Shown in pieces: positions 23,780-36,020 of a stretch of 64,000 nt of DNA (position 1 is its first letter; each line of letters begins with the position of its first letter). The notes under the pieces are model-generated. The model was given only the letters and a program-made list of their open reading frames with translations. It searched no databases and was not told the origin of the DNA. The DNA is taken from the NCBI GenBank assembly GCA_013397935.1, contig VZRN01004400.1:972146-1036145 (forward strand). The letters are read 5' to 3'. The position numbers were made by a program, and so were the translations under genes. This DNA is from Dasyornis broadbenti. Its lineage: Eukaryota; Chordata; Aves; Passeriformes; Dasyornithidae.

Positions 23780-26700
23780 TTTATGACCCTCATCACACAA
23801 ATAGTTCCCTGAGGGTTCGGCAATACACATTTCTTAAAAGCAGTGAGAATATCAGTTCCCTCCTGCCGGTCTCCCACAGCCCATCAGAGCTATGTGAGCA
23901 ATTTCTCTCTCACATATTTGGTATTAGGGGATCAATCTGTTCACTGCAAGCTGAGCTCAGTTTGTACATTTGACTTAGCAATAGCATCCAATCCAGTAAA
24001 TTAAATGTTAATTCAAAGCCTTTATATCTGCTTCTTGTAATGTCAGACATGCTTTGCCTTCCAGTTTGCGAGGTACAGGCTGCTGCATGCAGAGAGCTCT
24101 GCAGCTCCCTGGAACACGGCCCAGAGCTCTACTATTATGATAAATTTTATTGATTTATAAGGAAACAGCTCATAAGGTGCTGCATGCTTTTCTTCCTTTC
24201 TCCTGACAATTATCTTCTGGTTACAGCTCAGAACTCAGACGAAAACCAGGACTGTTTTTCTTAGCTACACCTAAAAACATCTTGTGTGGGTAAGAGTCAG
24301 AGGCTAAGAAAGTCCAAACAGCAAACTTAAAATTAGATGATGATGGAGAGACTAAAGCCAGCTACCAAAACATGGATACTATTATGTAAAGGTAATAATT
24401 GTATCACACTCTCTCATACTTATTGTAACTACACCTGTGTGATGAAAAAAAAAGATGTAAGTATAAAGAAATTAAACACATATTTTCATACTGACATGGC
24501 CCGTACTTGGATTTAAAATTGGTGAAAAGGAAAAAAATAAAACCAAAAATATGTGAAATGTAAAGGAAAATAGAACGACCTGTTTTTCCAAATGTTCTTG
24601 CAGATGAGTGATGGGCATGAAAAAGAAATTTTCTATATTTGGTTGAAAAAAATGTATAATTTCTGGTCATCTGTCATAAAAGATACAGAGAAGTAGGGGA
24701 AAATTTCTTCATATTGATTAAAACGGGCATTTAGATCCCAGTGCCTTAGAAAAGACAATCACGATACACCACCAAATCCAACCACTGATTAACCTTGGCC
24801 ATCACCTACCCTGGCCCAGCTCATAAAGGGAGGGAACAGTCATTTCACATAAGCAATTTTGAGTGACAGCAGTTTTACCTGATACATACTCAGCAAAAGC
24901 ATCAACAACACAAGTGAAGTAGATGTCGCTTAGATCTTCACTGGGGAAAGCAGGAGAAATATATCTAGATTAACTCCTCACCTCCTTGGGATTGCTGCAC
25001 TAATAGTGGCTTGTCTTAGTATCAGCATCTTGCATCAGCTCTCCAAAGCAGCAAGGCAAGAAGCTTAACAATAAAAGGCATTTAGGGAAAGCTGTTTTCC
25101 TTCCTCCATATCCCACCAGTTCCAGGGACCAGGGGTTTGGGGCCTTGGCTTTGCTGTGTGACTGGTGTTCACATAGTAGCAGCCTTAAGACCTGCTGGGC
25201 ATGACGGCCTGCAGACACAGCAGATTTCCATCTGTCTTCATCATCAAGCTGTGGCTGTCAATCCCACCAGCTTCACGGGAAACCTTGGTGTTACCAATCA
25301 GCTTAGCCTACCGTGCACACGCCACACAGCTATAAACCATAAAATTATTGTTTTTACAAGGGCAGTGGATTTAAAATTGCGTAAGCCTGTCAACTGAAGA
25401 AATGGGGGCTATTGGACCAACTTAAATACACATGTAAACGGATAAAACCATATGCATCAGCGTCTTGGGATATATTTGAACCCTGAACCAACTACATATA
25501 TATGCACTACATACATATGCACAAAAGAGAAAAGGTTTTCTGTATCTCCCACAGACCGATATAAACAGGAGCTGTCCTTAGAGCAGCAGTTCACTGCATG
25601 ATCTCTGAAGCCAGCAATGGCAGCAGCATCTTCTACAGATACAGAGAATGACAGGTGGGAGAAGCAGACAAGATTTCTTTTAGGTGTACAAAGTTTGTAT
25701 TTCATTCATGCTATTTCTGAAATGGAATAACATCAGCAAGTAGTCATGAGGCCACAAGATAGGAAATTACATCATATATTTGGCAATGACTGCAGGATAT
25801 AAATAAATGTGAACATCAAACCTTTCACAGAAACAGATGCAAAATGGGATCCATTTGCCCCTGTGCAATTTGCAGTTTGTAACATTTATGTGTGAATGGA
25901 CAACTTGTTTTTTGTTTCCCAGGAGTCAAGACGGACCTGGCAGACCTGGGCTGCATTTTCCCACATGAAGTGCAGTGGGTAATTGTTACAAGATGCAGAG
26001 CATAGCACAGAACCTAACGCAGTACACTGAAAAAGCATAAATGCAAGAAAGAATGTAAGGAACCTTTTTCTCTCTCTCCATTTCCCCATTCAGAGTAGTT
26101 ATAGAAGGGGAAATTACTCTGAGTGCTACAAGTTAGTAGGAGTAATCCTTATAAAAATTCTCTGTAGCCAACTTTGCAATAGAAACACTCTACCTCCATT
26201 CTTCCCTTTGGGTTATTTTAAACCCATTTGCAAGTAGTTCAACACCTAGAGCCAGATCCTGTGAAGATAAGAACACAGGAATAATTTTATTACCACAACC
26301 TGTCTTACAGGTCCTTCTTGGAGTAGATGGGCACACATGCTTCCAGAAAAAGGCATTGTGAATCATATCTGACTTAAATTAAATTAACTCCATAAAAACT
26401 AACATTTATTGCTTCTTCGGCTTTTGTAATATAATGACTTAGCTCCCTGGATGAAGGCAGGCATAGAGAACCTGATCCACAGGACACTGGACCACACTTG
26501 CCCAAAACTATTGGCATCCTATGCCATTAATTAAAAGGGACAGCGTGGACTCACTTCTGCTGGGCACTGGAATGAATCCAATGTCAATTTAGCAGCTACA
26601 TAGTTTTCAGAATAGGGAATTGTGAGTAGACAAACCTACCTGTCAGGCCAAACAATTTGATAAATCTTAATTCATAATAATGCAAAAAACCCCCAAAACA

Positions 26701-27648
26701 ACAACAACAAACCAAACAAAACCAAAAAAACCACTTTAGAAATATTCTCAGCATTTCTCCATGCTGATCTTTAGTAACTTTCCTTCTTCCTTCCCCACCA
26801 GGGAATAAGCAACAGTCTCAGCATGTTGCTGAAGAAGATGAAAGTGAATCCCACTCCTTCCTCTAGCATCCTTGCTTGCATGTGGAATAGTATTTTCCAG
26901 TGACATTATAAAAGAGATTCCAGGTAAAATACTTCATCATATCTTACTGCCTGGCAACCACAGCAAAATGTAGAGGTTTCGGTATGTACTATGCAAATGT
27001 ATACAGAATTCTTGCTCTTCTGTGCAACACCTTGCAACATTGTAAAAGCCTGAGATATTACCTCAGTCTGGATTTACCACATTAAAGATTTCTAATGTTG
27101 GTCTTGCCTCCCCATAATTAGCCTTTGGTATTCCAACCTGCAAAGTCTTTCATTTATTCAGGAACTCCAATGTGCCTTAGTACTTCTGCTTAATTATGTT
27201 TTGCTGTTTTGGATTGTCGACTATTGACTGTAACATACTTCTTACAGGTGAGCAAAGAGAGGGAAGACAGAAATCAAGCAAAGCCACCTAAAGCAGGACC
27301 ATGACACTGGCATTTTCTTAAATAAATCAGATTAGCACACATGCTTAACTAGCAGGAGGTGTATGCACATTATTTCAGTAAGCCTTCCACAAGCTAAATC
27401 AATGGTGCTCTACAGCAGAGAGGTTCATTGCTCATTTAAGCTTATCTTAGATACTGACAAAACCAATGCACAGGTTAAATAGTTGCAAATTCTAGAAATG
27501 TGCCAGGAAAGGAGGACTGCTTCTTTATTCTAAGATTTGTTGCATTTCTTTGTCTTGTAGTTACAATTCATAACTTCATGCAGATGTCCTAAGATTTCTA
27601 ATAGTTAATTAGAATCATGATCACATAGAAATAACTATCCTGCAGCAT
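23780..27648. other. AT-rich spacer
   Basis: No gene is visible. 24740-24830 has a vaguely CR1-like wording but too little to call. A C/A-rich simple stretch lies at 26684-26732. Short frames at 24404-24670, 25137-25397 and 25457-25705 have no recognisable domains. Confidence 0.45.
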
Positions 27649-27680
27649 CAAATTAATCTAAACACAAATTAATCTAAACA
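27649..27680. repeat. Perfect 16-bp tandem duplication
   Basis: CAAATTAATCTAAACA is present twice head to tail (27649-27664, 27665-27680) with no mismatch. Absence of divergence suggests a fairly recent slippage event. Each copy carries a TTAAT core, so it also doubles a homeodomain-like site. Confidence 0.95.
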
Positions 27681-29317
27681 ATTTCAAGCAAGTCTTGCTG
27701 ATTGAGATTTTACAGATGTTGCAGGGATATTGCTTCCTTGCTGCTAGCACTGCCATAATTTTAAGACACAAATCTAAACACCTCTTTATAGTGTTGGCCA
27801 TTGGCCTTCACACACGGCTGCTGTAATCACTCCTCTCTTAAACTTTTCTTGTTTTTCATAAGGATTTTACTTATTTTGATCACAGCCTCTCTCTCATTCT
27901 CTCTTGCAGTGCAGATAGTAAAACAAATGTTATTTAAACACAGAGATCCTTAAAGTAGATTTCACTGGGACTAGGGGCTATTTTTACCCCAGCTAGCACA
28001 GAGATGCACCAAAGTGTTTACTAGCTTGAACATAGGTCATAAAGTCTGCATTTGTCGTTACCGAAGACCACCTGCAGTTTAGATAATTTATGATCAGTGA
28101 CAACTGTGTATTACTCTCCAAGAGGCAAATAAATTTAACCCTTCTCTATCAGCCATAAAGCTCTTGAAAGAACACTGCTGCAGTGACCTTTGTGGTGTCT
28201 CTTAAGTGTGTCTTTCCATCCTTGTGACTACAGAAACACACAGGGGACTTGCTGCCCTCAGAGTTACAGGCTTTCCACGCTGCTCTGATTATCAAAAGGG
28301 AAGCACCAACTGGACATGCATGGCCAAAACTCCTCAGCAAACCTCCCAGAAATATCAGGCAAATTATCTGGAAAGCAAAGCAAGCCTGTCTGCAGAAGAC
28401 AGTGGAAAGAACTTGAGAACGCAGACCTGAGAACTGGATATGTTACTGAATATCCACCGCTTCACATTCTGACAATTTCAGTATTATTTCATCTCAAATT
28501 AACCTTGCAGGTAATTTTAAGTCCCCATGAAATATTCAGACATGAAATGCAAATCCATTTACTTTGCACAGTATTGTCAATTATCGCCTCTACACTCTTT
28601 ATTACCTATTATGTTTGTATTAGTTTCCTGTTGTCTGCCATCATCACTCTATGTCCCTGTGACAAATTCATGAAGAAGTTGCAAAGGGCAACAAGATCCT
28701 AATTGATCAGGTTTGGGCAAATACAAGAATTTGATCAGAGGTAGTGATTTACAGGATCAGGAATCAATTGCTCTATGGTGGCTCTTTTCTGCTCTATTAA
28801 ACAGTGACTGCATCTCAGCCCAGAAAAGCTGTTCTATAGTTCAATCCTGTAATAATACAAAGGATGGAAGGACGAATTGCATGGTTTTCACATCAAGGAA
28901 ATTCTCCCTGGGAATACTGCATTATTATATTTGCCTATCTCAATACTAATATGATAAGCCTAGATTTGTGAACACCCTTGGTTTCCTCTACAGTCAACAG
29001 ATAAAACTGATGGTCAACAAATAAAGCCATGTGAAGGTTATAATTTGGATTTTCTATTGCCTAGATTGGGAATAATGTAACATTTCTCTATGACTAATTA
29101 CCACTAGAAAAAAAAAAACAAGTTTGGTACTTCTTTTTATATGCCTAATGAATAGAATAGAGCTTTTCAAGTCAGAACATATCCCCATTTTTTCTCCTCT
29201 TTATAATCAATTCATGAAAAATAATGCATAGATCATCTTGTGTCTAAACCAAGTGCACAGCTTCACCTGGAATCCATTCTCTAAGCACAGAAAACAAATC
29301 TGAAATATGACTTTCAA
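27681..29317. other. AT-rich spacer
   Basis: No gene is recognised. The 128-codon plus frame at 28316-28702 is hydrophobic at its end (several isoleucine/leucine runs), as expected of T-rich random sequence. It lacks a splice pair and a recognisable family. Confidence 0.4.
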
Positions 29318-29337
29318 AATGGAATGATCATTCCATT
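29318..29337. promoter_or_regulatory. 20-bp perfect palindrome of TEAD-type motifs
   Basis: AATGGAATGATCATTCCATT is identical to its reverse complement. It contains GGAATG and CATTCC, the M-CAT core bound by TEAD factors, as an inverted pair two bases apart. A third partial core, ATTCCT, follows in tandem on the right (29335-29340). TEAD binds such double motifs cooperatively in known cases. Function here is inference; the palindrome itself is exact. Confidence 0.4.
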
Positions 29338-29690
29338 CCTCACCAGCTCCAACTCATCATATAAATTGTTCTGGATGAATTCTCATTTGTTATTTGGGTG
29401 AACACAAGTCTTCTTGCAATTAATGTCCATGAGAACCCAAGCTTGGTCTGTATCACTTGTCATGCCTAGATGAATACTAATAACTTTACACATTATTATC
29501 TACCATGTAAATAACTACCATGACCTCCTCAACTTCATTCCTTAGCATGCTCAGAGCAATTAAAAACAACTATCCTGATCTTATTCCAAACTTTGCTGAA
29601 GCCAAGATCTTAATTTATTTCCAAAAATAATAAATTCTTTTAACTATATACTCATGGCTTTAAACATGTTGTCTGTGACTCTGAGTCCTT
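29338..29690. other. Spacer, nothing recognised
   Basis: AT-rich sequence between the palindrome and the GC-richer block at 29.7 kb. No motif or frame stands out. Confidence 0.4.
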
Positions 29691-30090
29691 AATTCATTTG
29701 CAGTCAAAATACTCTTTACAAAATTACTGGGCAAGACAACCCTGGCAGGTCTCCTGGGGTTTCCCACCAGACCACTACAGTCTGCAGTCTGCAAGGCTGG
29801 GCTTCTGCTCCACCACGATCAAGCAGCCAACCTGGCAAGCCCTGGGAGAGCTGGCTGTGGACAGGGCTCTTGGGTCTGGTCTGCTGGATCTCGGTAAGGT
29901 GTTGAGCAGTGCATGACTGGGTTTTGCATTTGTGAAAGCAGGAACCTGAAGCACTGGCTGCGCTTCTGGCTCCATCCCAGGGTGGATGCCCTGGGAATAC
30001 AGGCACATGCTGCTGAAACCACCAGGAATTCCTGCTTCTCTGCACAAAGCTCCTCCAGCTCAGGCTCCTGAGCCAAAGGGCCAAAGCGAA
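29691..30090. other. GC-richer block, possible decayed element
   Basis: Sharply richer in GC than both flanks. Open frames run on both strands: minus 29716-30084 (122 codons) and plus 29698-29916 (72 codons). A plus-strand donor match TCTCG/GTAAGG falls at about 29893/29894. The sudden composition change with edges near 29.69 and 30.09 kb suggests an inserted element, but I could identify neither target-site duplications nor LTR or LINE ends. The peptides are unrecognised. Confidence 0.2.
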
Positions 30091-30279
30091 TCAAAGACCT
30101 CAGCTGCTATGCAGTAAGAGATTCAGAGCCAGTGCCTCTCTCAAGCAGAAAGCTCCTACTTGGATCATTTGAGAGTTAAAAACTGACTAGTCAGAAATTT
30201 TATATCTTAAATGCTTGCAAGAAGCAGCCCTCTACTTAAGATCACACATTACTTGCTGTGTTTTTCATAGAGGGACACT

Positions 30280-31290
30280 GCTTTAAAAAGCAAGCTGACA
30301 CATTCTGCACTGGCTTTATCTTCTAAATGATTTCACGTTCTGTGCCAAAGTCAGCACATTATAGTAATCTTGCCCTGGAACGGAATGCGGGAGAAATTAT
30401 TTATTACAAATATTCACATACATATGTACTTCTCAAAATAATCTGATGTTTGCTCATAGTAGTAGCTGGAACAATAAATAGATTAACAGCTTATTATCTC
30501 CCTCTTCTGTGAAGATTATAGCTCTCTGCTCCTTGGCAAACACTTTGGGTTGTGCAACAACATAATTATGCGTCACTGTCACATACTTTTGTGCTATGAA
30601 GCTCTCATGTGAGATGTCAAATTTGTTAAAAAAAATCTTTGAAGTGAATTAAATTTTAGGCTGTTTCATTCAATTGCTTATCGATGCTGTTAAATATCTT
30701 CAAAATCCATGTTCCTGACAATGAAGTTTGAACAGCAGATGACTTTGAAAAGTAACATTTGTTCATACTCTTGAATTAGCTTACACTGCTGAGCCACATC
30801 GAGCCCAAACTTCAGCCTGGTTCGCAAGTGATTTAGAAAAATACATGCAATTGAAATTAAGAATGCCAGATTTACTGCTGGGATATTCTTCTACATTTCC
30901 GCTGATCTCCATAGTATTAGTTAATAGCAAAGGTCACTTTGCATTCCAGCACGCTTGAACAACCCCCTGAAGAGCAATGCTTGGGGCTCTGGAGAGCTTC
31001 TGAAAGCTAACAGAGCAGAGAGGAGGTGAACAAGGGCAAGGTGTCACTGATGCCTTGAAGTACGTCTTCAGAAACAATCAGGGATATTCTTTCTAAAGAG
31101 ATTGAATTCTAACAGGTTTTCAGAGATCTGATTCATCAAGAGAAAAAACAGGGCACTTGGTGCTAATTTTGTCAGAACTTACTGATTGCCACTACTATTT
31201 AATCAGCATACTTAATGTCATTCATTACGATGAATATTCACTTACTGATGAGCAAACCTTCTGTCGCATTTGTCAGCAATAATCAGTTCT
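30280..31290. promoter_or_regulatory. Enhancer-like block (candidate conserved non-coding element)
   Basis: About 1 kb of non-repetitive sequence with closely packed factor-type motifs. These include the 10-bp palindrome CATAATTATG (30561-30570) next to GCGTCAC, an exact NBRE/ERR-type AAAGGTCA (30929-30936), several TTAAT/ATTA homeodomain cores, and ATTGCTTATCGAT-like strings near 30674. Simple repeats, transposon traces and long open frames are absent. This is the texture of conserved developmental enhancers in vertebrate gene deserts. The call is pattern-based inference; no alignment was possible. Confidence 0.25.
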
Positions 31291-31990
31291 TCAGAGGAAG
31301 GCTAAAAGCTTCACAGCCCTCTGATGAACATGCTAAAACACACCAAGACAATCAACAGTAAGAAACTGGAACTGGCTGGATAAAGATTATGTTCAACTGG
31401 CTGATGTACATCTCCGCAGACTCTCATGATGAGAGACTAAAAGCCTTTTTGGCAGTGTGACCTTTGCATGTGTAGGGTAATCTGTATCTCCTGCACATCA
31501 GATCCCTGCCTCTCTTGTCTCCCCAAACTAATTTTCAAGCTTTCAGTTTTACTCTGCTAAAGATAAAGTGTGTTCAAAGTTACACAGGTGAGCATGTAGA
31601 GCTCCTGCTGCTTTTGGGGTATGATCAGAAAAACAGTGCTACTCCCACATGTTCATATTGAAAAAAGCAGTAAAACTTGAAAGAAAAACTATGGTAGAGG
31701 GATGTCATATTTTGGGAAACAAAACAACAGATGATTCCCAAATTTAGAAAGTTTTTGTGATGTATATTTTGCATCCTATCATGCAATTAGGCCTCAAAGT
31801 TCAGGACAGCCCAAGAAAAGCTGCTACAAAACCAGCAGAATGGAGTTCTCCAGCTCAAGTGCAGCAGAACTAGGGGTCTGATATAATATACAGGGATTAA
31901 GCCGTGACTTACAATACTCTTTCTGGATTAGTGTAAGATTTCTTTCTTAGGTAACGTAATCATGTCAAGAGCCAGTTTCATTTCTTCTAG
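31291..31990. other. Spacer, nothing recognised
   Basis: Mixed AT-rich sequence without an open frame of note. Confidence 0.45.
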
Positions 31991-32026
31991 TCATTAATAC
32001 ATTTATGCACTGTCATTAATACATTT
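31991..32026. repeat. Duplicated 14-mer, 22-bp period
   Basis: TCATTAATACATTT occurs at 31991-32004 and 32013-32026 without mismatch, separated by an 8-bp spacer. It carries TAAT cores. It is probably slippage or a small local duplication. Confidence 0.85.
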
Positions 32027-35000
32027 CTAATTTTCTGATTCTTAGGGAAGAGATCCCATTAGGTTTTGGGTAACCCCTTTTTCTCACACAATCTAATTTT
32101 ATAACTTGCTGGCGAATGTATCCACCAGGGAGTAAAAGACAGAATTTATCTGACGTTCCTACATTACTGCCCTGGAGCAGATGCTCCAGCACAGAAGATT
32201 TTCAGATTATTAAGATGGGGTAAGAGGAATGTCATGGCCTCTGGTAGTCTATGGAGGGATATTTATCAGAAAGACAGCTGGTATAAGCCTGCTTTGTTTT
32301 CATCCTCTGATGCAAGAAAAGTTACTTTAAAAATGTTTTTAAGGAATTAAGTAGAAGCTTATTTCCAAAATACAACAGAATGACGAATTCATTCCCCCAG
32401 CTGATGAGTTTGTTTCCTTGATGCTGAAATAGATTCAGTAATACAATATAATCCTTAGTCTCCACATATGCCAGTCGATATTTTCATTAGGGACACTGCC
32501 TACAAGGCACTCAGACAAGAGGCTGGAACCACGGTTTACTGCCCCAACAAAATACTAGGCTGTTCTTGAGTCTCTTTTCTTGAGGTCAAGGAAACTTTTC
32601 GCCCATTCTGGTAGGATGGAAACATCTGGGGTATCTCACGTTGACAACTCACAGAACAATTAAATACTTAAGAAGAAAAGTAATCCATCAGGTTGTGGGG
32701 TACAAGAGATTCCCACTTTATATCTCAAAATGCAACAGTGGCAGAAAGTTGTGTAAACATATAATGAAATTTCAAATTGCAATCCTGTGGTTGAGAACAA
32801 GAAATCGTGCCTTTTGTCTAAAACAAATAAATGCAACTCATGCAGGAAAGGAATAAAGTCTTACATGAGAAAAAAAGCAGTTACGGAAATTAGTCTGTAA
32901 AAACTTAATTCCTAAGATACTTATGTATCTGGCATGGGTCAAGCACTAGAAAAGACGCATGAAGGTGAAAGGTTGTGATGCTCATCCGTGTTACCATAGC
33001 TCTGGAATGCTGCAGTGTGTGTTTAAAGAAAGCCATTCTGAGACTTGCAGGATCCACATGGCACGGTGCACACATGGTGCATAGTACAGCATTAACTGAG
33101 AAGAGGATCTGAACAAGGAAAACATCTGCATCTTCTCCTTTTTACATGGCTACAATGTCTCCTTCACAAGGGAGTTAGGTGCCCCCTCCATATCAGAGCT
33201 AGCATTGGCCAACACACAATTTTCCTATGGAAAGGATTTTTTTCTACAGACAAAAGCTGCTTTGAGTGTTGAACTGGAAGCTATTCTGCTCACTGTGCAG
33301 TTCACTGACACTCAAAAAAAAAGTCAGCTCTGACACAGTTTTCCTGAGTTTTAGCTCATTGTGGTAATATTTGCATTTTTTCAATGCATTTTCAGTGTTG
33401 AAAAGTCACAAATAGGTGAACAAAACTGATCACGTATCTAAGTATCATGACAGACCTGACAAAAATAAAATTTAACCAGTGAGGAGGCGCCCACAGGACA
33501 TATGCACGTGGGTTTACCCATTTCACTGTGCATGACTTGGCTGGGTAATACATATTTTACATCAGCTCCTGCCCCAACTTTGTTCACATCAAACCCTTGT
33601 AAGAAGATCAATAAGCTCTTAAGAGGATATGAAATTACTGACACAACAGAACACATATAAGCCATGGCTTAATTCAGCAGCGTCCTTAGGTGGCCACCTT
33701 TTCCTAGAGTATTTCCAGCTTCCACAAAAACTTCTGGAAAGCAAGAGACCAATATTTAAAAGTCAGCACCAGTTTAGCTTCAGTCTGCCACTATTTACAT
33801 CTATTTATCTTTTTTTCCTTGTAAGGTTTCCATGTGACAGGAGAGTAATTTGCAACTGATAGCACTGAGATGCATGACTTTGCATACATTACCCACTATG
33901 GTGCAGCATAGAGATATTTCAAGATAGCTTAAAATAAACTGGCTTGAGCACAAGAAATGGGTTGGGATGTAAGAGCACAGACCTCTGCCATAGCTTCATC
34001 CATCCCAACGAGGATCAAAAGCAACTCACACAGCTTGCAGATACATTAGGCTTGGATCAGTGCCCACCTCTGCCACTCCTACCCCATTCTGGGCAAGCAT
34101 TTTACTCAATTTTAACAGCACTTCTGCAGAGAAAGTTCAGGCTCCTGCTACCCGGGTCCTCAGTGCACAGCCACTTGTCACCAACCCTTGCAGCAACACC
34201 CACATCAACATCAAGGAGGCAAGCTAGCTGTGCAACATGCCACAACAGCAGCTGTGGCATCTGCAGAGAGCAGGAGTCTAAACCCCTCCCTCAAAATCCT
34301 ATGGAGACACTGGAGACCCTGCATTGAAACCACCATGGCATCCTGCACTGCTGCCACACTGGGCAGGGGTCACTGTAAAAGTAAGGAATAAAGCTTTCAT
34401 GCATCTCAAAGGTGATTTACAATGAATGGATAACGGGAAATGGGAGAGGAAAAGACATTTTCCTCCACATTTGTATGGCACATGAAATTCCTTCTTAGTG
34501 TACCAGGTCCTTTCAGGATATAAAATTGTAGTGACTGTAAAAACAACAAGATGATGACATAAGAATCAAAACAAAAATTAAGTATCTGAGACACAAGAGT
34601 ATTTTCAAAACTATATTAATACTTTTGAATTTAAAAAAAAAAAAGTTTTGTAAAATTTTCAATGTCATCTCCTTTTCGGCCTGAGTAATTAAACAGTAAA
34701 TACTAAATACTCTTCAAACTGCAAATACCAAAGAAAGAGAATCAGATTCACTCTTTCAGTGAAATTACTGTTCAAGTAGGGAAAAAGTATCTAAACCCCA
34801 GAGAGTTATAAGATCAAACATTTAGTATACTTTCAAATATCAAGTTGGTACTCAATTGTTCATGAAGTTTACCTCTTCCCAGATTCAGGGATGTGATCTT
34901 TTCTGGCTTTAAAGCTCTTCCTAAATATCACTTCCACAACACCACCTAAACAAACAATGCACTCAAGAAAAAAGCCACATGGAAGAGGACTTCTTTCCAT

Positions 35001-35640
35001 GTGCACCACCTAATTTAATTTTCAGTTGCTTCTGGTTTTTGAGGGTTTTTAATGCTTCAGTTCAATTTTTATTCTACTCCCTCCTCCAATCAAGAAAGGA
35101 ATCTAGAAATTTAAAGGGTAAATTTACCAGGAAAAACTCACAATTTATTACAGAGCCTTACATAAAAGCAAAAACAGCCACAGTGGATTAATGTATTTCC
35201 TTTCCCACAGCTTTTTCATTTAAAGCATAACTGTGCATATTTACTGCAACTCTTCCATCTGCCAGCGGCATTATGCTGACATATCCAGCACACAGGCTGG
35301 GGACTGATGGTGAGGAGACAGGTCCCACCACTGCTCTCAAACTTTGTGATTAATATGGCATGAAACCTGGTGAAAAACCACTCTTACAGACCTTGCTGAC
35401 TATTAAGAGCGACCCAAACCCTTGTTATTTCAGCCCTTTATCCTGAACATGAGTCAGGTCCTTAACAATATAAAATGCTTGTAAACAAAAATCAAAACAG
35501 ATTGTCATCAAAAGCTTATGGGCTATAATCAGACTTGCTCCTTTTTCTTACAAGTCCTGCATAGCCTGTGTAGGGGAAGGAATGGCTAATGCAGACATTT
35601 GTTTTTTTCTTTTATGAAAAGCAGTACAACCAAAGAGGAG
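32027..35640. other. AT-rich spacer
   Basis: No gene is recognised. The 127-codon plus frame at 33944-34327 lies in a slightly GC-richer stretch and overlaps another plus frame (34188-34391); neither has domains. An A12 tract lies near 34632. Confidence 0.45.
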
Positions 35641-35648
35641 GTACTTAC

Positions 35649-35677
35649 CTTTTAACAAGGTCAAATAGAGTCCACAT
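35649..35677 (-). other. Candidate short first coding exon (ATG plus strong donor)
   Basis: On the minus strand an ATG at 35677-35675 is followed by nine codons (MWTLFDLVK plus AG of a split codon) and then a near-perfect donor AAAAG/GTAAGTAC at 35649/35648. A TTAAATATAT string lies about 50 bp upstream (near 35725), a possible weak TATA element. All three frames upstream of the ATG carry stops within about 10 codons, as expected for a 5' UTR or for non-coding DNA. The ATG context (CAGCAATGT) is weak at +4 but acceptable at -3. No partner exon is recognised. Confidence 0.15.
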
Positions 35678-36008
35678 TGCTGTCAGAGTTTATCCTTTGA
35701 ACCCAATCCTTTCAACAGGCATATATTTAAACACACACACTTGACAATACGGGAAGTGTTACTGATAGATAAGTTATGTAAATGACACAGCATACTATAA
35801 TCACCTCTAAACTTTTTCTCAGAGTTCAGAGGTTTCTGGAAGGGCTCAACCAACTACAATGTCACTCCAGTGCCCCAACATAACAAACCCACTAACTGCA
35901 GCAATGCCACAGTAATTCTTCCAACAGCTTCGTGACCTCTTTGCAAACCTCTTTCCAGCCTAACAGTGGTCTGAAAAAAACCTAGCTCCTCCCCAAACTG
36001 AAAAACAT
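35678..36008. other. Spacer, nothing recognised
   Basis: AT-rich sequence including a (CA)-rich run at 35731-35740. No long open frame. Confidence 0.4.
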
Positions 36009-36020
36009 GTATAAAAGCCT
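36009..36020 (+). promoter_or_regulatory. TATA-box-like motif
   Basis: ATGTATAAAAGCC contains the strong consensus TATAAAAG. A tiny ATG-led frame of 17 codons, MASLFWVGYFSSIVLNY, starts at 36080 about 70 bp downstream, and a 69-codon frame runs at 36099-36308. Neither is recognisable. TATAAAAG is expected several times by chance in this much AT-rich DNA. Confidence 0.12.

Noticed and set aside
24740..24830. Possible CR1 5' segment wording
   Set aside because: Only scattered short similarities, not enough order to call an element.
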